The notes below the pieces were generated by a model. That model was given only the letters and a program-made list of their open reading frames with translations. It was not told where the DNA came from and searched no databases. A DNA stretch of 64,000 bases from Verrucomicrobiota bacterium (GTDB lineage Bacteria; Verrucomicrobiota; Verrucomicrobiia; CAIQCK01), in the NCBI GenBank assembly GCA_016235595.1, contig JACRJX010000016.1:186001-250000 (forward strand). The letters run 5' to 3'. Below are positions 34,480-43,322 of this stretch, piece after piece; position 1 is the first letter of the stretch; each line of letters starts with the position of its first letter. The translations under genes and the position numbers were made by a program.

Positions 34480-35439
34480 TTACTTCGCGGCATTCGTCGT
34501 CGCGTATTCCTTGTAGTGCTCGGCCACTTTGCCTTCCTTCTCGTCACCGGTGTGGAATAGGAACCGATATCGGAAAGTCACCTTCTTGCCCGCTTCAACC
34601 TTCAAGTCGCCAGTGCCTGCCGGTTTCTTCTCGAAGTCGTGGATGCCGTAGGGGTTCACGCTGAACAGGCCGTAGTCGCGAACGTGCCACCACGTCGGGT
34701 GCCGCGGATTTTGCGGATGATCGAAGATGGCGACGCCGACGGGCTTGTTGTTCACGGGACCGTAGTAATCCACCCACGCGGCGCGCTTGCCCCACGCGTC
34801 CTTGTCGCGCGCGCCTTCGCTGTTGATGATGTGGCCCATCGCCACCTTGCCCTTGGCCGTGACGCTCATCGAGGTGGGCAGGCGAATGCTCATCGAGCCT
34901 TCCTTCGTGTCGCCGAGCGTCAGCTCGCCATCCGACGCAATGAACGTGATCTCAAAATCAATCATTCGCACGCCAGAACACGCCTGGAACCGAAGGGTCC
35001 GCTCATCGGAGCAGAGCGCCTTGCCGTCGGCCGAAACCCACTTGTTGAGGGAGCGAATCACGCCCTGCTTGGGGCCGGAGGTTGTTTCCAGAAATTTCTG
35101 ATGGATGGTTTTGCCGAAAGCCTTCTGCTCGGACCAGCAATCCACATCGTTGACCTTGCCGTGAGCGTACCACAGCCCTTTGTGGTGAATGTGATCCCGC
35201 ACGTCGTTGTCGTTTTCCTTCATCGGCCAGTCGCGCGTCATTCCCACGCCGCCGGGGCCGATGATCGGGTAGCAATATGGCCGTGCCACGTCCTTGTAGT
35301 GATATTCCGTGAAAAGCTCACCGCAGATTTCCACCCGTAGTTTGCCGCCCGCGTCGGTAATGGCAACGCCCTCTGCTCCGAACGCCGCCGTCACCGCTGC
35401 CATACCTGCAACCAACATCACAGCCACACGATTAGTCAT
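34480..35439 (-). CDS. Exported PmoA-like protein (DUF6807)
   Basis: A 319-aa protein with a signal peptide (RVAVMLVAGMAAVTAAFG-A). The mature part fits the PmoA-like family: YHYKDVARPYCYPIIGPGG, the DHIHHKGLWYAHGKVNDVDCW block with clustered His residues, and the HPQNPRHPTWWHVRDYGLFS region. Despite the name these are not methane monooxygenase subunits; they are beta-sandwich proteins of unknown role, nearly always beside sugar dehydrogenases, as here. The ribosome-binding site is GAGGA, eight bases before the ATG. A 265-base gap upstream separates it from the frameshifted gene and should hold its promoter. Confidence 0.85.
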   Translation of the reverse strand: MTNRVAVMLVAGMAAVTAAFGAEGVAITDAGGKLRVEICGELFTEYHYKDVARPYCYPIIGPGGVGMTRDWPMKENDNDVRDHIHHKGLWYAHGKVNDVDCWSEQKAFGKTIHQKFLETTSGPKQGVIRSLNKWVSADGKALCSDERTLRFQACSGVRMIDFEITFIASDGELTLGDTKEGSMSIRLPTSMSVTAKGKVAMGHIINSEGARDKDAWGKRAAWVDYYGPVNNKPVGVAIFDHPQNPRHPTWWHVRDYGLFSVNPYGIHDFEKKPAGTGDLKVEAGKKVTFRYRFLFHTGDEKEGKVAEHYKEYATTNAAK

Positions 35440-35704
35440 TGCGTTTCCTCAAAGTTGAGTTTCTGTTTCAACGTCACCGTCGTTAGCCGCCGCGAGTATC
35501 GATATTTCCAGACTTCGCGTAGCGCAACGTTGACCACAACTGGCGCTCCGTCTCAAGCCTTTTATGCGGCCAGTTGATCTTCGTAATCCGACCAAGGCCA
35601 CAGTGGTTTCACGTGGGTGCAGACATCATGACACAGCACTCTCCTCGCCGGGACGCTGACCTCGGGTCGACCCACAGAAACGACGAAGTGACTCCAGTTT
35701 TTGG

Positions 35705-37065
35705 CTATTCGAGCGTCGCCACCAGCGTTATTGCGCCACCGGCGAGGTCGAACGCGGCAAAGGTCTGATTGCCATCAACGAGAAAGGTGCCGCTGTGGAA
35801 ATCGCGACGTGATTTTACTTCGCGCAAATCCCGACCGGCGACCCGGACGCGGCTGGCCGTGCCTTGCAGCGCCAGTGTGAAGTTGGCGGCGGGGAAAGCG
35901 GTGTTGACGCGGACGCGTGCTTCGGCGGCGCTGGTGCCGTGCTCGACGGTCATCTCGCTCAACTGTCGCGCCATCCAGTAGTGGCCGATCTGGCTGGTCT
36001 TCATCCAGATCGTGCGCGTGCCGTCGGGATCGAAAGCGCCGAGCCGGCGTCTGACTTCCTTCAACACTTTGAAACCAGGGCCGCCGTTGACGTAGAAGCA
36101 CGGCCAGTGACCGACAAGCACACAAGGCAGCTCCTGCGCCAGCACGGTTGGCAAACGGCCACTGCGCAGATCTTCGGTGATGAACAGGTCGGGGTTCGAC
36201 GTGTCGTAACCGGTTGCTCCGAACCAGTCGTTGGTGCACCCAACGACGCTCGCGACAGCGCGTCCTTTTGCTTTGTCCACATGCCACAGCGGCACGTTGG
36301 GAGGCCCGTCCGCCTTGACGTGGAGGAAGTAGAATGGTCGCGGGTTGTTGTTCACGCGCAACGCGGCGTCGAGCACAGCGCGGGCGTAGGCCGGTTCCTT
36401 CTTGCTGCCAAACGAACCGGGGCTGGTGACGCCTTCGCACGCGATACCGGCGTTCTTGAGCAACTGCATTGCCGCCACGATATAATCGGTCAGCAATTCC
36501 TCCGGTGGGTCCACCCACTCGCGTTGTTCCCAAGCGTCGGTGAGCTGCCACGTTTTCAGGTCAACGACGCGCGTGTGGGTGAGTATTTCCGGCGTGATGT
36601 CGAAGTTCTTCTGGATGGTTCCCTTGGTCACGCGCAGCCAATCGGTCAACTCGCGTTCCGGAAAGCCCGGGAAACCTTGGTCAATCCGCCCGACGCCGGC
36701 TGGAAACGGCACCATGCTGAATTTGCCTTTGACGCCGTGCTCGCCGCACCATTCGCCCCACTGCGCGGCAAATGACGCCGGGATGGTTTTGGGCATCTCG
36801 CCCAGCTTGTCAAAGTGTTTCTCCCATCCATCCGGCGGCTTATCGGTTGGTATTTCAGCCGCCACTCGTGACGCTGCTGGATCCAGAACCATGCTTTGTT
36901 GATGACCGGACAGGAGTCGTCAATGATCAATGCCAGCGGCATGCGCAAGAGCGGATTGCAGACGACGGGCTTGATCCTGTCGGCGGCGTCCGCTCGCGCG
37001 TTGACCAGCACAAGACCCGCTGCGCTCGCCGTCGCCTGTAGGAAGTGCCGGCGTGTCGTTTTCAT
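35705..37065 (-). pseudogene. Tat-exported polysaccharide deacetylase-like protein, frameshifted
   Basis: Two minus-strand frames make one gene. The N-terminal frame starts at ATG 37065 with a clear twin-arginine signal (MKTTRRHFLQATASAAGLVL) and continues PLLRMPLALIIDDSCPVINK. The second frame, from about 36890 to the stop at 35705, carries the remaining ~395 residues (KPPDGWEKHFDKLGEM, GVKGKFSMVPFPAGVGRID, ILTHTRVV, GVTSPGSFGS). The switch lies between 36840 and 36892, and one missing base accounts for it. Asp-Asp in IIDD and the TH motif recall NodB-type deacetylases, but I do not claim activity. Either a recent loss or a sequencing/assembly error. Confidence 0.75.
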
Positions 37066-37076
37066 GAAAAACAAGA

Positions 37077-38225
37077 TTACTTCGCCTGCAACCACCACTT
37101 CAGCCAGCAGTAGAAACTCGCGCCGATTTGCTGGTAGCCGGTGGCATTGGGATGGACACCGTTGTTCTCGGGGTAACCGTCCACGGGATCGAGGTTCAGT
37201 TCTGTTGGCACGAGATGGATGTTTTCGCGCTCGCGTTTGTCGAACCGCGCGATCATTTGCTCCACGAGGCGATGCTGGATGCGCTTCCAACCCCAGCGGT
37301 GATACTTGCCTTTATAGTTGGCTTCGAAGCCGGACTCACGCGAGTTCGGCGGCGTGGTCAGCCCGACGGCAAATACTGTGCGCGGCGCGGCGGCGCGGAA
37401 TGCCTTCAGGAACTTCTCTCCGGTATCGAGCGTCGAGGCGATCTTCTCGTCCATCGCTTTGGCATCCGTGGTGCTGGCGCCGAAGCAATCGTTGATGCCG
37501 AGCATGATCGTCACCACGTCCGGCGCCTGGCCTGCGCAGTTCTCGCGAATGTACCGCGGAATGTCCAACGCCGGCTTGCCGTCGGGTCCCACAAAAACGA
37601 ACGGGCTGCTTTGCCGGCGGTTCTTCTCGTCAAGCTTGTGGCCCAGTTTGGCGTCGTAGCGCGTCAGGAACGCTGCCCAAGTCCAGCCGCCGTAGCCTTC
37701 GTGCACCACGCCCGGTTTGACGGACGCAGGTTTATGTGTGCCGAGCATGGTCCATTTCGGGTTGCCCGGCTCCGAGAGCAGTCGTCCAATTTCATTCGGA
37801 TAGATCGTGGCGCCCGTCAGGCTGTCGCCAATGATGAGCAGGCGCAGATTCCGGCCAGCGCCGGCATCGCGCGGCGCGATCCGCAACACTGTTTTGGCGC
37901 GCTCCAGTTCCTTCCCTTGGGCGTCTTTCACCACGACGCACAATGGATGCTGGCCCACGTCCTTGTCCGACGGCGTCACAGTCCATCGCCGCGCCTCCGA
38001 CTTGCCGATGTTGCATGTCACCTCGAAGCGGAAACTCTCCGGGGTCTCCGTCAAGACGACGTTGTCGTAATAGAGGCTGATCGGCACGCCCGGCACGCCA
38101 TACCATGCCGGTGGCAGCGTGAGCCGGAGCGGGGATTGCTCCGCCATGGCAGCCGCGGAAAGAAGAAGCCATGCGGCGAGGGCTGTTTGCAGGACGATTT
38201 GTTTGGATGTTGTATTTGTTTTCAT
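37077..38225 (-). CDS. Exported SGNH/GDSL-type esterase
   Basis: A 382-aa secreted hydrolase. After a signal peptide (QTALAAWLLLSAAAMA-E) comes a ~100-residue beta domain, then an SGNH domain: block I GDSLTGATI (nucleophile Ser), block III GINDCFG and block V NGVHPNATGY (catalytic His). Such enzymes commonly remove acetyl or other acyl groups from polysaccharides. It starts inside the stop of the ceramidase-like gene (ATGA overlap) and ends 11 bases before the Tat-exported deacetylase-like gene, so three deacylating-type proteins appear in a row. Confidence 0.87.
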   Translation of the reverse strand: MKTNTTSKQIVLQTALAAWLLLSAAAMAEQSPLRLTLPPAWYGVPGVPISLYYDNVVLTETPESFRFEVTCNIGKSEARRWTVTPSDKDVGQHPLCVVVKDAQGKELERAKTVLRIAPRDAGAGRNLRLLIIGDSLTGATIYPNEIGRLLSEPGNPKWTMLGTHKPASVKPGVVHEGYGGWTWAAFLTRYDAKLGHKLDEKNRRQSSPFVFVGPDGKPALDIPRYIRENCAGQAPDVVTIMLGINDCFGASTTDAKAMDEKIASTLDTGEKFLKAFRAAAPRTVFAVGLTTPPNSRESGFEANYKGKYHRWGWKRIQHRLVEQMIARFDKRERENIHLVPTELNLDPVDGYPENNGVHPNATGYQQIGASFYCWLKWWLQAK

Positions 38226-39529
38226 GATTGCCAGAGTTTCCGCAACTGCATGGCCGCGAGAGCGACCATCTCTTCACCGCCGAACGGCGCGGCATACGCG
38301 CTGCGCGCCAGCCACGTTTCGTAGCCGCCGAGGTCGTAGTCCACCCGTGTCGGCATATAGCAACTATAGCCATTGGCCAGTTCGATGAGTGCCGTGACCG
38401 GGAAGGGCGACGCATGCTTCAAATCGAGGCCGTGGCGGCAGAACATCTCGCCCGGGAACGTAGAGGCACCAAACTCACCGACGCGCAGGGATTGGATGAC
38501 CATGGGAACCTCGTCCGGCCATTTCAGCAGTTCCAGCCGTTCCTTCCCGTAAAGCCGATCCACCAACGGCAGCTTCGCGTTTTCTGATTGCGCGCGCGCC
38601 TCCTCAATCTCTTTGCCTTTCAGCTTCCGAACGCGCAGCATGTAGGTGCTCTGGGTTGCGGCGATGGCCGTCAACTCATCGAACTTCGCGTTGGCCCAGC
38701 AGCGGTCCACTTGGTCGGCAATCCAGCCGGCCACCTCGCGGGCGCGCTCACCCGGCTTGCGCACCACGGGCTTGTGCATCACGTCAACGTTGTTCACGTC
38801 ACCGGACGCGCCGTGCGTCAGCAGCGCCACAAACTCCTGCCCCTTGCGCTCGCGCATCATGTTTGCAAACACGCCGTAATAATCGGCCGAGATCGCATCA
38901 CCGGGCCGGTCACCGACGTAATGCAGCGAGAAGTTTGCGATGACCGCCAACGGCTGGCCTGTCATGGACTGGATCATCAACATTGGGACTTGTGGGTCGG
39001 TGGGGCCGGCGGGACGGAGCACGTTGGGGTTGCCGATGCCGGGATTCATTTTTACCGTGCCATCCTTCATGTGATAGCGGCGGTTGAAACCGGGGCGTGG
39101 TTCCCAGCCGTTGGCCCACGCGGCGCGCGCCGGCTGCAACCGGGCTGCTGCGTCTCGCGCCGCCTCGCCGACGCGCTGGATCATCGTCTCGATGAAAGCC
39201 GCCTCGCGCACGGACTGGAAGATGGTGAGAGTGCATGGCGCGCTGTGCGTGTGCGTGCAGGAAACACAGACGTTCTCCACGGGCATGCGCGCAGCCTTGG
39301 CCACCGCCGCGCGCGCCCGCGCGGTGTCGTCATTGTTCAGTGCCACGAGGTCCAGCAGCACGAACGCGATGCGCACGCCGCCCGATTCCAACACGACGGC
39401 ACGGGCGTGGAGCGGATCGAGGATGGATTTGGCTGAGCGCCCGGTGAGCGAACCTGCCAGTGAGATGCCGACCGCGGGCGTGATATCCGCCACAGCTGCG
39501 CCGGCCTGGAGAGGATGAGTGTTTGACAT
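38222..39529 (-). CDS. Neutral/alkaline ceramidase-like protein, cytoplasmic form
   Basis: A 435-aa member of the neutral/alkaline non-lysosomal ceramidase N-terminal family. It begins QAGAAVADITPAVGISLAGS, keeps the zinc-site region SCTHTHSAP, the SLHYVGDRPGDAISADYYGV block and the C-terminal MPTRVDYDLGGYETW. There is no signal peptide, unlike the paralogue at 59642. True ceramidases are longer (~650 aa or more) with a C-terminal domain; these short PVC proteins are of unknown substrate, so lipid specificity should not be assumed. The start codon lies in a 10-bp hairpin (separate entry). Confidence 0.82.
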   Translation of the reverse strand: MSNTHPLQAGAAVADITPAVGISLAGSLTGRSAKSILDPLHARAVVLESGGVRIAFVLLDLVALNNDDTARARAAVAKAARMPVENVCVSCTHTHSAPCTLTIFQSVREAAFIETMIQRVGEAARDAAARLQPARAAWANGWEPRPGFNRRYHMKDGTVKMNPGIGNPNVLRPAGPTDPQVPMLMIQSMTGQPLAVIANFSLHYVGDRPGDAISADYYGVFANMMRERKGQEFVALLTHGASGDVNNVDVMHKPVVRKPGERAREVAGWIADQVDRCWANAKFDELTAIAATQSTYMLRVRKLKGKEIEEARAQSENAKLPLVDRLYGKERLELLKWPDEVPMVIQSLRVGEFGASTFPGEMFCRHGLDLKHASPFPVTALIELANGYSCYMPTRVDYDLGGYETWLARSAYAAPFGGEEMVALAAMQLRKLWQS

Positions 39530-39558
39530 AGCCTTGCGAGGTTGGCCACAAGGCTATG
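39527..39558 (-). promoter_or_regulatory. Perfect 10-bp inverted repeat enclosing the start codon of the 38222-39529 gene
   Basis: CATAGCCTTG (39527-39536) and CAAGGCTATG (39549-39558) flank a 12-base loop. In the minus-strand mRNA the 3' arm ends exactly with the AUG, and the AAGG preceding it, the only possible ribosome-binding site, is also paired. It may be a translational gate or a dimeric repressor site. Confidence 0.5.
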
Positions 39559-39671
39559 CTTCCGACGCAGGCCGGACAAGAGAAAACCCCACACGCAGAG
39601 ACTGCTGGCGAATCGCCGTCGATAAAAATCTCTTCCCATCTTCCCGTCTTCGCTGTTAAAAACGGCCCACC

Positions 39672-40448
39672 ATGAAACCGATCATTCGCTCCTGCGGTCT
39701 CGCATTGCTTTCACTCGTGCTTGTTTTCACTGCTGCTGCCGGCCAGGCCGCCGACACGCGCTGCTTTGAGATGCGCACCTACTACGCAGCGCCGGGCAAA
39801 CTCGACGCCGTGCAAGCCCGCTTCCGCGACTACACCTGCAAGTGTTTCGAGAAACACGGCATGACCAACATTGGCTACTGGCTGCCGCTGGAGAATCCCG
39901 ACAACAAGCTCGTCTATGTGCTGGCGTTTCCCAGCCGCGAGGCAGCCACGGCGTCATGGAAGGCGTTCATGGCTGATCCCGACCGGCAGGCCTATTTCAA
40001 GAAAACAGAAGCCAACGGCAAGATCGTGGACAAAATCGAGAGCGTCTTCCTGAAGGCCACCGATTTCTCGCCGGAGGTCAAACCGTGCTGCGCCGCCGCG
40101 CCGCGCACGTTTGAGTTGCGCACCTACAAGGCTTCGGGAAAGAACCTGCCGAACCTCCTCGCTCGCTTCCGCAACCACACCTGCACACTCTTCGAGAAGC
40201 ACGGCGTCTCCAACGTCGCTTATTGGACCCCTACCGATGAGAAGAAGGGCGCTTCCGACACGCTCATTTACATCGTTGCCCACAAGAGCAAGGAAGCCGG
40301 CGCCGAATCATTCAAGGCGTTCCGCGCCGACCCCGAGTGGATCAAGGTCAAGGCCGACTCCGAGAAAGCCGCCGGTGGTTCGCTCACCATCAAGGATGGT
40401 GTGAAATCCGTCCTTATGCAGCCGACGGATTTCTCGCCGATGAAGTAA
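39672..40448 (+). CDS. Exported protein with two tandem NIPSNAP domains
   Basis: A 258-aa protein with a signal peptide (SCGLALLSLVLVFTAAAGQA-A) and two ~105-residue ferredoxin-like NIPSNAP repeats (about 28-130 and 140-245). Both repeats share the pattern F-E-[LM]-RTY..., R[FL]R[DN]..TC..FEKHG[MV][TS]N[IV][GA]YW and a late W-K-x-F or similar. The two copies clearly arose by duplication. The biochemical function of bacterial NIPSNAP proteins is unknown. It is the only plus-strand gene between 32.6 and 51.7 kb, divergent from the ceramidase-like gene and convergent with the M20 gene. Confidence 0.88.
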   Translation: MKPIIRSCGLALLSLVLVFTAAAGQAADTRCFEMRTYYAAPGKLDAVQARFRDYTCKCFEKHGMTNIGYWLPLENPDNKLVYVLAFPSREAATASWKAFMADPDRQAYFKKTEANGKIVDKIESVFLKATDFSPEVKPCCAAAPRTFELRTYKASGKNLPNLLARFRNHTCTLFEKHGVSNVAYWTPTDEKKGASDTLIYIVAHKSKEAGAESFKAFRADPEWIKVKADSEKAAGGSLTIKDGVKSVLMQPTDFSPMK

Positions 40449-40474
40449 GCCGCGAAATTTGTGCCAGACAGACA

Positions 40475-40489
40475 GGGCGCTCAGCGCCC
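40475..40489. terminator. Hairpin between converging NIPSNAP and M20 genes
   Basis: GGGCGC-TCA-GCGCCC, a perfect 6-bp GC stem with a three-base loop that contains the stop codon of the minus-strand M20 gene (40481-40483). It is 26 bases past the NIPSNAP stop and could terminate both. The following AATTCTTG (plus) and TGTCTGTCTGG (minus) are only moderately T-rich. Confidence 0.45.
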
Positions 40490-41779
40490 AATTCTTGACG
40501 GGCCGCACCACTCCACCGCCAGCGTCGCGTAGATGCCGGCAAGGTCGAGCAGGTCTTGGATTTCCACCCATTCGTCCGGGGCATGCAGATGATCGCCGCG
40601 GGGGCCGAGGAGGATGGAGGGCATCTTGCCGACTTCTCCATAGATGCCGAGGTCGCATGAGAACGCTGCGCCGCCGATGCCCGGTTTGTCACCGCGATAG
40701 CGCTCGAAGACTGACAGCACCGTTTGCATGGCCGCGCCATCAGTCGGAGTCTCCCACGGTTTCACGTAGTGGTAGGCGCGTTCCAGCGTCAGCTCGAACG
40801 GCTGCAACGCCGCGTCCTTCTCGCCGAGTTCCTTCCAGAACTTGCGGAACCGACGATAGAACTCCGCTTCGGTCATCCCGGGATGGCACCAGACGATCCA
40901 TGCAATCGTAGCGAGCAGTGGCGTGCCCATTTGCGTGAACTCGCCCGGCTTTTCCGTCGTGACGTGCCACGGCAGGACGTTGAGTTCCTTGCCGGGAGCG
41001 GTGAAGAGCGGGTGCTTGTTCTGCGCGCGCCACGTTTTCTGCCACTGCTGGAACAACTCGATGGCACGGGCGGCGCCGTTCATCGGGTTGGCGATGGCCT
41101 TGCCCATGTAGGCCATGCCGCCCTTGCCGGTCAACGTCAGGTTGCCTAGAAACGCGCCGAGACATGCGGGGCAAACCTCCATGCGCGTCGGTTCACTGAT
41201 GATGGCGAGGTCGGCGTTGTGGCCGCGCAGGCGCGCCGCGAGCGTGCCGTTGCCACCGGCAAACTCTTCGTCAACGAGGCTCTCAAACAAGATGTCGCCG
41301 CCGGGGCGGAATCCGAGATCTTGCAGGATGCGCATCGCCCAGAACATTGCCGCGAGGCCGCCCTTCATGTCGGCGGAACCGCGGCCATAGAGCCGGCCGT
41401 TCTTCACGACGGGCTTGTAGGGTCGGCAGACTTTCCAGTTGTCCGGCTCGAATGGCGCGACGTCGCAATGGCCGCTCAGGAGGACCGACTTGCCACCGCC
41501 GGTGCCGCGCCAGCGCGCGACGACGTTGTCGCGGCCTTTCGGGTAGTCGCGGCCTTCGAGCCATGACGGGTGCTTGCGGATGCCGCGCACAGCGAGTGGC
41601 GAGAAGACATCCACCTGCCAGCCGTGTTTGCGGCACTCGGCGGCGACCCACTTCTGCGCCGCGGCTTCATTGCCACCGGGTGGACGGTTCTCGCTGGGGA
41701 AGCTGACGAACTTCTTCGTCCACGCGACGATTTCGTCCGCCCGGCGGTTCACCGCATTGCGAATCGCGGTTGTGTTCAC
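40481..41779 (-). CDS. M20-family metallohydrolase (ArgE/DapE/CPG2-like)
   Basis: A 432-aa di-zinc amidohydrolase or peptidase. Zinc ligands and catalysis: His104 with Asp106 (LLSGHCDVAPF), Asp137 (YGRGSADMKGG), Glu171-Glu172 (VDEEFAGGNG), Glu in ISEPTRME and the C-terminal His in HLHAPDEW. The dimerisation domain lies at about 205-320. Members cleave N-acyl amino acids, dipeptides or N-succinyl compounds; the substrate is not evident. No signal peptide. It overlaps the M24-like gene by four bases and is the last gene of an eight-gene minus-strand run. Confidence 0.88.
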   Translation of the reverse strand: MNTTAIRNAVNRRADEIVAWTKKFVSFPSENRPPGGNEAAAQKWVAAECRKHGWQVDVFSPLAVRGIRKHPSWLEGRDYPKGRDNVVARWRGTGGGKSVLLSGHCDVAPFEPDNWKVCRPYKPVVKNGRLYGRGSADMKGGLAAMFWAMRILQDLGFRPGGDILFESLVDEEFAGGNGTLAARLRGHNADLAIISEPTRMEVCPACLGAFLGNLTLTGKGGMAYMGKAIANPMNGAARAIELFQQWQKTWRAQNKHPLFTAPGKELNVLPWHVTTEKPGEFTQMGTPLLATIAWIVWCHPGMTEAEFYRRFRKFWKELGEKDAALQPFELTLERAYHYVKPWETPTDGAAMQTVLSVFERYRGDKPGIGGAAFSCDLGIYGEVGKMPSILLGPRGDHLHAPDEWVEIQDLLDLAGIYATLAVEWCGPSRIGR

Positions 41780-42942
41780 AGTTCGATCACCTCGCGCCGG
41801 TAGCTGTTCAGTTCGCGCAAGCCGGTCTTGGTTACCAGCACGCCGTCTTCATAGCGCATGCCGTATTGGCCGTCGCTGAGCCAGATGTCCACGTTGAAGA
41901 GCATGTTCGGCTGGATGACGAAGTCGGCGCTCTTGGAGAGCCACAGACCCTCGACCTCCGAGCTGCCCGTGCCGTGGGCCGGTCCGTAGAGCGTGAAGTT
42001 CTCGTAACCGTAACGCGACAGGATCTTGTGGTAGCCGTCGAACATGTCGCAGCCACGCACACCGGGACGGATAGTGGCAATGGCGTAGTTCATGGCCTCC
42101 AGCGCGGCATCGGCGAGTCTTCGCGCGGCCTTCGGCATTTTGCCCATCGCGAACGGCCGGCACATGTTGCCGCAATAGCCCATGTATTTCGCGCCGAATG
42201 TGAACTGGACGAGGTCGCCCTTCTTGATCGCGCGATCCGTCGAGCGGCAGAGGCTCAACGGCGTGGTCGGGCCGGAGCAAACCCACGCGGGATAGCTCAT
42301 GCCCTCGGCGCCCGCGAGCACCATCTTCGAGCGCGCAACGGCTTCAAGCTCCCACTCGCGCTTGCCGGGTTTGGCGGCGTGGAGCGCGGCTTTCATCGCC
42401 TCCTCGGTGATGCGGTAGGCTTCGGCGATGTAGGGAATTTCCGCATCGGTCTTGATCATCTGCACGCGCAGCAGCAGATCGTCAGCGGGAACAAATTCCG
42501 CCTTCGGCGCCGCTGCTCGCAGGTCGTCGAGGATGACCTTCGGGAATATGTTCCAGTTGGCCACGCCGATGCGCTTGGGCGTGCCGCCGCACGCGCGCGG
42601 CAGGAGCGTCTTGAATCTCTCGCCGGAAACCTTCGGCACCCACTCCGGCGCGCTGGTTTCGACGAAGAGCTGGTTGATCCGGATTTCCGGCGCGTTGGAG
42701 AACTTCTTCGCGAACTCGAACGATTCCGGACCGCCCGTGATGAGCACGGCCTTGCCCCTGGCGGGGACGATGATGCCGGCGAAGTCGAAGAACGGCCAGA
42801 AGCCGGCGAGGTAACGCGTGGTGCCGGTTTCGCTCTCGCTGCTGTAGCCCACGAAGCAATCGAGTCCGGCTTTCTTCAACTCGGCCTGCAGCTTGGTGAC
42901 GCGCTTGGCGTATTCGGTGGATGGAAGAGGTTTCAATCTCAT
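41776..42942 (-). CDS. M24-fold (creatinase/prolidase-like) protein with altered metal site
   Basis: A 388-aa pita-bread-fold protein: Creatinase_N domain (about 10-145) and M24 domain (about 155-385). The five usual metal ligands are only partly kept. The first Asp is Thr248 (GDLVQFTFGAKY), the second is Asn259 (GYCGNMCRPF), His323 is present (GPAHGTGSSEVE), the first Glu is Asp352 (NVDIWL), and Glu365 is present (RYEDGVLV). So it is probably not a standard di-metal aminopeptidase; a metal-free creatinase-like hydrolase or a non-catalytic protein is more likely. No signal peptide. Coupled to the M20 gene by overlap. Confidence 0.85.
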   Translation of the reverse strand: MRLKPLPSTEYAKRVTKLQAELKKAGLDCFVGYSSESETGTTRYLAGFWPFFDFAGIIVPARGKAVLITGGPESFEFAKKFSNAPEIRINQLFVETSAPEWVPKVSGERFKTLLPRACGGTPKRIGVANWNIFPKVILDDLRAAAPKAEFVPADDLLLRVQMIKTDAEIPYIAEAYRITEEAMKAALHAAKPGKREWELEAVARSKMVLAGAEGMSYPAWVCSGPTTPLSLCRSTDRAIKKGDLVQFTFGAKYMGYCGNMCRPFAMGKMPKAARRLADAALEAMNYAIATIRPGVRGCDMFDGYHKILSRYGYENFTLYGPAHGTGSSEVEGLWLSKSADFVIQPNMLFNVDIWLSDGQYGMRYEDGVLVTKTGLRELNSYRREVIEL

Positions 42943-42960
42943 TAGTGTTTCCTTGGTTGA

Positions 42961-43305
42961 TTACTTGCCCCATGAGGTGGCGTTGGGCTGGGCGGCAAAC
43001 TCCATGTACTCATAGACCGCGCCTTCTTTCTCGACGAACACGACGGTCAATCCCGGCATCGCCTCGAATGGACCGAGCACGACTTTCTCGCCGGCGATGG
43101 CGGCTTTGAGGTTGTCCACGCGGAAGGCGAAGTGTGGCAGATCGCGCACGACGCCCTTGACCGGCGAGTCCGGTTCGAAGCGCAGGAACTCAACCTTGTA
43201 TTTGTGCTTCAGCGGGTCGGTGACCCACACTTTGCTGGCGGGCACGTAGGTTTCGCCGGGTTGTTTGTCGTCGGTAGGCAGACCGAGGTGGTGAAACGTT
43301 CTCAT
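42961..43305 (-). CDS. Small VOC (glyoxalase/dioxygenase) superfamily protein
   Basis: A 114-aa single-module vicinal-oxygen-chelate-like protein (MRTFHHLGLPTDDKQPGETY ... HFAFRVDNLKAAIAGEKVVL ... VEKEGAVYEYMEF). The beta-alpha-beta-beta-beta pattern and the metal-type positions His6 and His near residue 59 and Glu near 106 are visible. Function unknown; such modules can be isomerases, lyases or binding proteins. It lies 17 bases after a Gfo/Idh gene and 18 before the M24-like gene. The longer in-frame frame upstream overlaps the dehydrogenase and is rejected. Confidence 0.75.
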   Translation of the reverse strand: MRTFHHLGLPTDDKQPGETYVPASKVWVTDPLKHKYKVEFLRFEPDSPVKGVVRDLPHFAFRVDNLKAAIAGEKVVLGPFEAMPGLTVVFVEKEGAVYEYMEFAAQPNATSWGK

Positions 43306-43322
43306 GGTCGGTTCCTTATTGC

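Noticed and set aside
35664..35673. GGGTCGACCC perfect 10-bp palindrome in the PmoA-like upstream gap
   Set aside because: A single short palindrome with no neighbouring copy; expected by chance in GC-rich DNA. The surrounding 265 bases show no other clear signal.
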